From Candidatus Brocadiia bacterium (lineage in GTDB: Bacteria; Planctomycetota; PUPC01; DSUN01), in the NCBI GenBank assembly GCA_016782825.1, contig JADHXT010000089.1, positions 1 through 10,843 of the forward strand: a DNA stretch of 10,843 nucleotides, in the 5' to 3' direction. The notes beneath the pieces are model-generated. The model saw only the letters and a program-made list of their open reading frames with translations. It was not told the DNA's origin and did no database searches. Both the position numbers and the translations under genes were made by a program. This document shows positions 6,479 to 10,843 of this stretch, one piece after another. Every line of letters begins with the position of its first letter. Positions within the stretch are counted from its first letter, which is position 1.

Positions 6479-6610
6479 AACCGGGTGGAGAACCGGATGC
6501 GGCAGGCTGCGGCCAAGGACAAGGAGCAGCGGTTCTCCGTCTTGTGGCACCACGTCTATGACGTTGACCGCCTCCGCGAGGAGAACTGCCACGTCAAGGC
6601 GAGAGAACAA
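6479..6610 (+). pseudogene. Group II intron-type reverse transcriptase/maturase, N-terminal fragment
   Basis: The frame reads NRVENRMRQAAAKDKEQRFS followed by VLWHHVYDVDRLRE. This closely resembles the N-terminal part of bacterial group II intron-encoded reverse transcriptases, where an RIRQAARRDKKQRF-like helix precedes LLHHVYDVDRLR and then AYYxLKREAAPGVDG. Here the similarity weakens after RE (ENCHVKAREQA) and the GVDG loop and all of the palm domain are missing. The open frame runs on to 6811 but codes for Arg-rich sequence with no family match. No intron domain V/VI is visible nearby. I read this as a remnant left by deletion of a mobile intron or RT element. The upstream frame from 6368 shows no N-terminal RT match either. 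The identification rests on recalled family motifs. Confidence 0.6.
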
Positions 6611-6923
6611 GCCATTCCCATCATGAGCAAGGCGTCCCGAAGACGGAAGAACCAGGGGAATTCAAGACCGCACTGCCTGTTGCACTTCAGATGTGAGCGG
6701 AACCGCAGGCGAGCCGGGCCAGCGAGAACACGTGGAGCATGGCGGAGCAAACGTGATCGGGCCAGCCTTTGGACAGTCGGAGAGGCAGATGGTGGCGGTC
6801 AGCAGACATAGAAACACTCAGGGGAGGTCAGGCAGGAATCCTGCCCAGAGCATACCCTAGCACACTGCTCTCCCAAATCTCATGGCGTCCTCCGGGGCGC
6901 CGAGGACTCGCCGGACCAGTACA
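6611..6923. other. Non-coding stretch between RT remnant and oxidoreductase gene
   Basis: I see no supportable gene. The only marked structure is a near-perfect palindrome, GGCAGGA-A-TCCTGCC (6831-6845). CGAGGACTCG occurs at 6901-6910 and again at 6961-6970, a 10-base repeat 60 bases apart. The content may be further debris of the element that left the RT fragment. Confidence 0.4.
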
Positions 6924-6943
6924 GCGGCCCGGGTTCGGGCCGC
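6924..6943 (-). terminator. Strong stem-loop downstream of the Gfo/Idh/MocA gene
   Basis: GCGGCCCG (6924-6931) and CGGGCCGC (6936-6943) form a perfect 8-bp GC stem with a 4-base loop, 52 bases beyond the minus-strand stop. No T-run follows on the minus strand, so it may pause or stabilise the 3' end rather than terminate on its own. Confidence 0.45.
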
Positions 6944-6994
6944 AAGAGGCGGTTCGCCGACGAGGACTCGAACGTCGCCTTCACACCCGAAGCG

Positions 6995-8338
6995 CTACAC
7001 GTATCCGAACTCCCACCCCTTGCGCGGCGCCCGCTTCACCAGGGCGTTGGCCTTGGCGCTGTTGGTGAACTTGCCGGTGCGGAAGTCGTAGGTGAGCTTG
7101 TCGCGGACGAGGTTGGCCACGTTGCCGACGAGCATGATCTCGGTGAGGCGCGCGGAGTAGTCGAAGTCCGCCGACGAGCGTTCGCCGGTGCGGACGGCGT
7201 TGAGGAAGTCGGCCTCGTGCCCCTTCGAGCGCGGGATGACTTCCTTGGGCTTGCCCACCTCCTTCATGAAGCTTTCGGGGAAGAGGCGCACGCCGTTCAT
7301 CCACCAGCCGGAGACGGCCATGCCCTTGGTGCCGAAGTAGGCGCTGGGGTGTTTGGCCACGGCCTTCACCAGTTTGGGGTCGACGGTCGGGGGCATGGGC
7401 TTGTCGTTGTAGGTGCCGGAACTCCACCGGAGGGTGCAGGGGACCATGTTGCCGCGCTTGGGGAACTTCCAGGAGACGCGGACGCCGTGGGGCCAGTTGG
7501 TCGTGTTCGGCTCCTCGCCCACGCATTCGACCTCGCAGGTGTCGGCTTCGTAGAGCTTCAGCCCCCACACGGCGCCGTCGGCGTTGTGGCAGAACCAGTC
7601 GCCCAGCAGGCCCGTGCCGTAGGGCATCCATCCGCGCCACTTGGCGGGGACGATGCCGGTGCGGAACTCGCGTTCTTTGACCGGGCCTTGCCACAGGTCC
7701 CAGTCCAGGCCCTGCGGGACGTCGGCCGGCTTGCCGGGGTCGCGGGAGCCGAAGTCCATCTTATTGTAGGGCGGGCGCACGTGGGCCTCGGTGACGTCGC
7801 CGAGGGTGCCCTGCCAGATCCACTCGCACAGCAGGCGGACGTGCGGGCCGGAGTGGCCCTGGTTGCCCATCTGGGTGGCGACTTTCTTCGCCTTGGCCAT
7901 TTCGCGAAGCTTGCGGACCTCGTAGAGGTCGTGGGTCAGGGGCTTCTCGCAGTAGACGGCGAGCCCGGCGTCGATGGCGCGGACGGTGGCGGGGAAGTGG
8001 TGGTGGTCGGGCGTGGCGACCCAGGCGGCGTCGACGTCCTTCTGCTCGTCGAAGAGCTTGCGGTAGTCGGTGTAGATCTTGGCGTCGGGGAACTTGTCTT
8101 TGACCCTCTGGATCGTCCTGGCGGCGTGCTTGGTGTCCACGTCGGCCGCCGCGATGATCTGCTCGCGGGAGGCGACGCCGACGCCCTTGCCGCCCATGCC
8201 GCCGATGCCGATGTTAACGAAGCGGATCTTCTCATTGGCGGCGTACGTGCGGGCCATAACCGCGGAGCCGATCAGCAGAGAGGCTGACGCCGCTGCTCCG
8301 GTGCGGAAGAGCTCGCGACGGGTGATTGGATTGCTCAT
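6995..8338 (-). CDS. Gfo/Idh/MocA-family oxidoreductase with Tat-type signal
   Basis: A 447-residue NAD(P)-dependent oxidoreductase of the family acting on sugars, inositols and related polyols. Residues 5-29 (ITRRELFRTGAAASASLLIG then SAVMA) give a twin-arginine leader, so the folded enzyme is probably exported through Tat, as is common for this family in planctomycete-type bacteria. The Rossmann fold has IGIGGMGGKG with the dinucleotide loop at 44-49 and Asp66 at the end of beta-2. The conserved CEKPLTHD is at 130-137. The catalytic-type motif GxxxDxxxHxxD appears as Gly243, Asp247, His251 and Asp254. The length is usual for the exported branch. The start at 8338 has AGGAG about 12 bases upstream, rather far, but the RR leader begins here. 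The gene is flanked on both sides by mobile-element remains. Substrate is unknown; sugar or glycan-derived substrates are the family norm. Confidence 0.92.
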   Translation of the reverse strand: MSNPITRRELFRTGAAASASLLIGSAVMARTYAANEKIRFVNIGIGGMGGKGVGVASREQIIAAADVDTKHAARTIQRVKDKFPDAKIYTDYRKLFDEQKDVDAAWVATPDHHHFPATVRAIDAGLAVYCEKPLTHDLYEVRKLREMAKAKKVATQMGNQGHSGPHVRLLCEWIWQGTLGDVTEAHVRPPYNKMDFGSRDPGKPADVPQGLDWDLWQGPVKEREFRTGIVPAKWRGWMPYGTGLLGDWFCHNADGAVWGLKLYEADTCEVECVGEEPNTTNWPHGVRVSWKFPKRGNMVPCTLRWSSGTYNDKPMPPTVDPKLVKAVAKHPSAYFGTKGMAVSGWWMNGVRLFPESFMKEVGKPKEVIPRSKGHEADFLNAVRTGERSSADFDYSARLTEIMLVGNVANLVRDKLTYDFRTGKFTNSAKANALVKRAPRKGWEFGYV

Positions 8339-8393
8339 GGCGATACGAGGCTCCTGGCGGTTGGGGAACAGGCGTGCGCCGCCTAGGGTCGGC

Positions 8394-8431
8394 GTGCGAA
8401 CATCGCACGGAGCGGCGCGTGGCCAATTGGC
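8394..8431 (-). promoter_or_regulatory. Two palindromes upstream of the Gfo/Idh/MocA gene (possible operators)
   Basis: GTGCGA-ACA-TCGCAC (8394-8408) and the perfect palindrome GCCAATTGGC (8422-8431) lie 56-93 bases upstream of the start codon on the minus strand. I could not find a convincing -35/-10 pair in 8345-8480, so the promoter is unassigned. The palindromes could be sites for a LacI- or GntR-type sugar regulator; this is inference from position. Confidence 0.4.
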
Positions 8432-8481
8432 AACGGCACGCAGCCATTCTGCGTCTTCGCGCGGTAGCCGCGTCTTGCCGC

Positions 8482-8650
8482 TGCTAGTGTAGTGTCCCTA
8501 ACGCTTCTTTACATTTGGCCATAGTGGGCAATCATCCTCTTCGACAGCCCTATTCCCGCGAGAAGTGCTTTGCGAGTTCTGTGGCGACCGAAGGAAAGGG
8601 CAGGATGAAGCCGTGATATGTAAAGAGACTTCCCGGACACTACACTAGCA
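8482..8650. mobile_element. MITE-like element, 169 bp, with 33-bp terminal inverted repeats
   Basis: The left end TGCTAGTGTAGTGTCC (8482-8497) is a perfect 16-bp inverted match of the right end (8635-8650). After 8 diverged bases on each side, TCTTTACAT (8506-8514) again matches ATGTAAAGA (8618-8626), so the arms are symmetric over 33 bases. Further inside, CATCCT and GCCCT-A-TTCC on the left match AGGATG and GGAAAGGGC on the right, with 8 extra bases on the left. CTAG lies at both ends, fitting insertion at TA as for IS630/Tc1-mariner-type MITEs. No transposase is encoded. It sits 144 bases upstream of the oxidoreductase gene. The element borders within the terminal CTAG are uncertain by 2 to 4 bases. 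Confidence 0.8.
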
Positions 8651-9030
8651 GGCCGACTGCCGGCGTGGCCTTGAGACTACCATGGACGGCCAGCGCCCGT
8701 CAAACGCGGAGGGGTGTTCGAGGGAGTTGGCAGGTAGCTGGCGGGGAAGGGCACCCTCACAGGCTGGGCTGTACTGTCGCCTAAGCAACGCGGGGGATCG
8801 GACAGAGATATAACCGAAAGCTGTGTATTGCGGTATGAGAAAGGGCGGCGTACCCTGGGACGTGTGTGATGCGCGTACGGTCCGAATATCCGTCCGCGGG
8901 TCACACCTTGCATCCGGCGGCGAATTCAGTATTCTCTACGGTTCTCCATTCCCGAGGCCCGCAGGGGAGAACCCCCGTCGGGCGACGCTTCAGTTGGGCC
9001 AGCCTTCCGCTCATTGCCACGGTGTCACGG
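8651..9030. other. Spacer without a supportable gene
   Basis: Neither strand has a frame with recognisable protein features, although a frame open from 8866 runs into the transposase remnant. I see no tRNA and no clear promoter. The part nearest 9030 may be the decayed 5' end of the insertion sequence, whose ends I could not locate. Confidence 0.4.
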
Positions 9031-9320
9031 TTGCTCCATAAGGAACTGGTCGCAGAAAACGAGTATCTGCGCGTGGAGAACCGCGTCGTCAAGCCAAAGG
9101 TGCCCGGCCAGAATCGGTTCACGGATGACGAGCGTCGGTCGCTGGTGGATGCGGACCTGGCCATGGGACGGGAGGCCATGCGCGCCTCGGCAATCGAGTC
9201 CCGGCCCGCGTACACGCTGGTGAAGCCATCCCAGCGACCACCGACGGCCCCGTCGGCAAGGTCGAGTGCGAGGAGTTCCTCGGCGGCTTGCTCAAGTCGT
9301 ACCACCGCGCGGCTGCATAG
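9031..9320 (+). pseudogene. Decayed integrase-type (rve/DDE) transposase with catalytic core deleted
   Basis: The first frame (9031 to about 9192) reads LLHKELVAENEYLRVENRVV, then KVPGQNRF, then TDDERRSLVDADLAMGREAM. This resembles the N-terminus of a common family of integrase-core transposases, where LLxKELVAENxYLRxENRIL is followed by a TDxERRxLVDAA helix and then VKPxTILAWQR. About 30 bases later another frame (about 9228-9320) reads IPATTDGPVGKVECEEFLGG then LLKSYHRAAA and stops; an LGGLL-xYHRxAA tail is the usual end of this family. The DDE catalytic core of some 200 residues between them is absent and the frames differ, so the gene is dead by internal deletion plus frameshift. I could not find the element's terminal inverted repeats. 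The family link rests on recalled motifs. Confidence 0.68.
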
Positions 9321-9634
9321 CCTGGGCCGCTGTCCATCCCGCGCCATGGTTTGCACGTCGGCACAGGGCTACGGGGTCGGTGCGCGCGGTCCATGCCAAG
9401 GCGCATGGTGCTGCCCAAGTCACAGCGCTTCATGCCACGAGTCGCGGCCCGCGCCGCTGGCAATCCACCCATGATTCTGGGCGACCGGTTCTCGGACCGT
9501 ACGCGCTTGCTCCTACCTGGAGATGAAGATGGTCGATGTGACGGAGTGCATGGCGAAGTCGGCAAAGGCAGCGTGGCGCGACAAGACCGAGCCTTGGCTG
9601 GCGACGTGGAGGCAGCGGCGTCCACTCAGAGAGC
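9321..9634. other. Spacer without a supportable gene
   Basis: Open frames here on both strands are Arg/Ala-rich and lack ribosome binding sites. A 45-codon frame at 9523-9660 (MKMVDVTECMAKSAKAAWRD...) has a more protein-like composition but no proper Shine-Dalgarno sequence, and its end overlaps the promoter at 9635-9663. It may be another remnant of the inserted element. Confidence 0.4.
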
Positions 9635-9663
9635 TTGTGCTTTCTGCCGGCCATGCGTAGAAT
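9635..9663 (+). promoter_or_regulatory. Sigma70-type promoter of the alpha-toroid protein gene
   Basis: TTGTGC (9635-9640) and TAGAAT (9658-9663) are separated by 17 bases; the -10 matches 5 of 6 consensus positions. A start near 9670 would give a leader of about 22 bases to the small ORF at 9692. Confidence 0.62.
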
Positions 9664-9691
9664 CGCAGAAGCCTACAGTCGGAGGGGCGCC

Positions 9692-9742
9692 ATGTCAGTC
9701 CTGAAGCTCCGGCCGAACGTTCGCCGCCGAGGTCATTCATGA
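9692..9742 (+). CDS. 16-codon leader ORF coupled to the downstream gene
   Basis: ATG at 9692 has a strong GGAGG (9681-9685) 6 bases upstream and is the first start after the promoter at 9635-9663. It encodes MSVLKLRPNVRRRGHS and stops at TGA 9740-9742, which overlaps the next gene's ATG (9739-9741) as ATGA. The downstream gene has only a weak GAGG of its own (9729-9732). The arrangement fits translational coupling through a leader peptide. The peptide has no run of one amino acid that would suggest classic attenuation, though RRR is a possible slow spot. Alternatively it is the true N-terminus of the gene with a frameshift near 9737. Confidence 0.45.
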   Translation: MSVLKLRPNVRRRGHS

Positions 9743-10843
9743 GCCGCGTTACTCCCATGGTTCTCGTGTTGCTGACAGCTCCATCCTGCATCAGGGTGTC
9801 TCCCGAGCGGATCGCCTTGAGCCAGGTTGACGCACGACGGGACGCAATCCTCCAGCGGCAGGCGGACAAGCCCTATCCGCGCTCCGGTGCTTGGCACTAC
9901 ATCGACTTTGCCCTGGCCGCTCTCAACCGGAACGAACGCCTTGACGAAGCCAATGCGGCGCTGCTCCGCATGCACAAGGAGTTCCCCGTCAACCCGAATC
10001 CTCGCGTTGGGCCCGCGGCTGAGGAAGTGGCGGACGCTCATTGGCAGATCAACCTGCTCCACCGCATCTGGTGGCTTTTCCACAGCAGAAGTCAGTTCTT
10101 CCCTGGTCGACTGACGGCCGAAGCGGAAGCGGCTCTGCTCGACATCTTCTGGCAATCGGCACGCCGCCACTGCCGCATCGAGTACGCCAACCCTGAGCGC
10201 ACGTGGTGGATATGGGGCAGCGAGAATCACGGAGCGATGAGCCGCTCGGGCTTCTGGGGCACGGCGCACATCCTCAAGGACGTTCCGGAGTATCGCGATC
10301 GTCGCTACGAAGATGGCTCGACACCCGCGCAGATGGCCACGGCCTGGGATACCTTCTTCAAGCGCTTCGCACGCGAGCGGGCAGGCAAGGGATTGCTTGT
10401 GGAGATCGGCTCGACCTACAACAAGTACACGCTTCAGGGCTGGTACAACATGGCCGACTTCGCGACCGACCCTGTCCTGAGGCGGCGGATGAGAATGCTC
10501 CTGGACCTGTTCTGGGCCGACTGGGCGATCGAGCAGGTCGATGGCATCCGAGGCGGGGGCAAGCACCGTATCTACCCAGGGCCCGCATCGACCCGCGGAC
10601 ACGCGTCGAGCGGACAGGGGATGGCGTGGCTGTACTTCGGCCTGGGTACGCCGCTGACCAAGCACCCAGGCCACATGTGCGCCGTCACGAGCTCCTACCG
10701 GCCGCCGGCCCTGGTCGCCGACCTGGCGCTCGATGTCGAGGGACGTGGCACCTACGAGTACATTTCAAGGCGGCCAGGGCTCAACCTGCTGCCCAAGCCA
10801 AAGAAGACTGGTGCGGACACCTATGTCCTCCGGCCCGACCACG
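9739..10843 (+). CDS. Exported (alpha/alpha)-toroid-like protein, heparinase/alginate-lyase-like, 3' end outside window
   Basis: The frame is open from 9739 to the window end (368 codons, no stop). Residues 1-22 (MSRVTPMVLVLLTAPSCIRV) make a hydrophobic leader; LLTAPSC could be an imperfect lipobox at Cys17. The body is helix- and Trp-rich. Notable motifs are PRSGAWHYIDFALAALNRN (47-65), TWWIWGSENHGAMSRSGFWG (155-174), GLLVEIGSTYNKYTLQGWYN (218-237) and GGGKHRIYPG (272-281). A WxxENH motif after several helical hairpins is typical of the toroid domain of heparinase II/III-like and alginate-lyase-like proteins, where Asn/His of this kind line the active site. I infer a secreted polysaccharide lyase or relative; a non-catalytic toroid is possible. 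It follows its own promoter and a coupled leader ORF. The C-terminal domain, which would decide the family, is not in the window. Confidence 0.7.
   Translation, partial: MSRVTPMVLVLLTAPSCIRVSPERIALSQVDARRDAILQRQADKPYPRSGAWHYIDFALAALNRNERLDEANAALLRMHKEFPVNPNPRVGPAAEEVADAHWQINLLHRIWWLFHSRSQFFPGRLTAEAEAALLDIFWQSARRHCRIEYANPERTWWIWGSENHGAMSRSGFWGTAHILKDVPEYRDRRYEDGSTPAQMATAWDTFFKRFARERAGKGLLVEIGSTYNKYTLQGWYNMADFATDPVLRRRMRMLLDLFWADWAIEQVDGIRGGGKHRIYPGPASTRGHASSGQGMAWLYFGLGTPLTKHPGHMCAVTSSYRPPALVADLALDVEGRGTYEYISRRPGLNLLPKPKKTGADTYVLRPDH

Noticed and set aside
6955..6985. Minus-strand GTTCGAGTCC resembling a tRNA T-loop
   Set aside because: The bases on either side cannot form a proper T-stem, and no acceptor, D or anticodon arms are found nearby.
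7217..8287. A 356-codon open frame on the plus strand opposite the Gfo/Idh/MocA gene
   Set aside because: Its composition (Ala, Gly, Val, Asp repeats) is that of an antisense shadow and it lacks a Shine-Dalgarno sequence; the minus-strand gene is unambiguous.
9733..10674. A 313-codon open frame on the minus strand opposite the alpha-toroid gene
   Set aside because: The plus strand encodes an uninterrupted protein with leader and family motifs, preceded by a promoter. The minus frame has neither.

Overview
The window is GC-rich bacterial DNA with the gene content typical of planctomycete-like or other PVC-superphylum genomes, or of metagenomic lineages near them. The indicators are a secreted PQQ-like beta-propeller starting with a WPQWRGPNRDG motif, a Gfo/Idh/MocA oxidoreductase with a Tat-type leader, a uroporphyrinogen-decarboxylase-family protein, an exported alpha-toroid (heparinase/alginate-lyase-like) protein, and wide spacers carrying structured repeats and decayed mobile elements. 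The assignment rests on gene content only; there is no rRNA or other taxonomic marker here.

Layout. 1-180 (+) is the C-terminal end of a URO-D-family protein. 181-482 is a non-coding spacer holding a structured repeat (191-263), a multi-stem inverted-repeat element (280-352), a sigma70-type promoter (412-440) and two direct repeats (448-472) that look like an operator. 483-3699 (+) is a tight three-gene operon: a MarR-family regulator, an ABC exporter (fused membrane and ATPase domains) and an exported metallo-beta-lactamase-fold hydrolase. The genes overlap by 1 to 4 bases, so they are probably translationally coupled. This fits a drug- or metabolite-responsive efflux operon that represses itself.

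3910-5139 (-) is the PQQ-like propeller protein, convergent with the operon and driven by a near-consensus promoter at 5230-5259. 5140-5702 is the divergent spacer with a second copy of the repeat (5491-5564) and a promoter (5597-5625) for a small exported protein of unknown function (5703-6338, +).

6339-9690 is an accessory stretch. It has a fragment of a group II intron-type reverse transcriptase (about 6479-6610), the intact Gfo/Idh/MocA gene (6995-8338, -), a 169-bp MITE-like element with 33-bp terminal inverted repeats (8482-8650), and a decayed integrase-type transposase whose middle is missing (9031-9320). The last gene (9739 to window end, +) encodes an exported (alpha/alpha)-toroid-like protein, probably polysaccharide-directed. 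It is preceded by a good promoter (9635-9663) and a 16-codon leader ORF whose stop overlaps the gene's start codon.

I see no complete defence system, CRISPR array, tRNA or rRNA. The least explained items are the paired 46-bp hairpin repeat, the 280-352 multi-stem element, the MITE and the coupled leader ORF.
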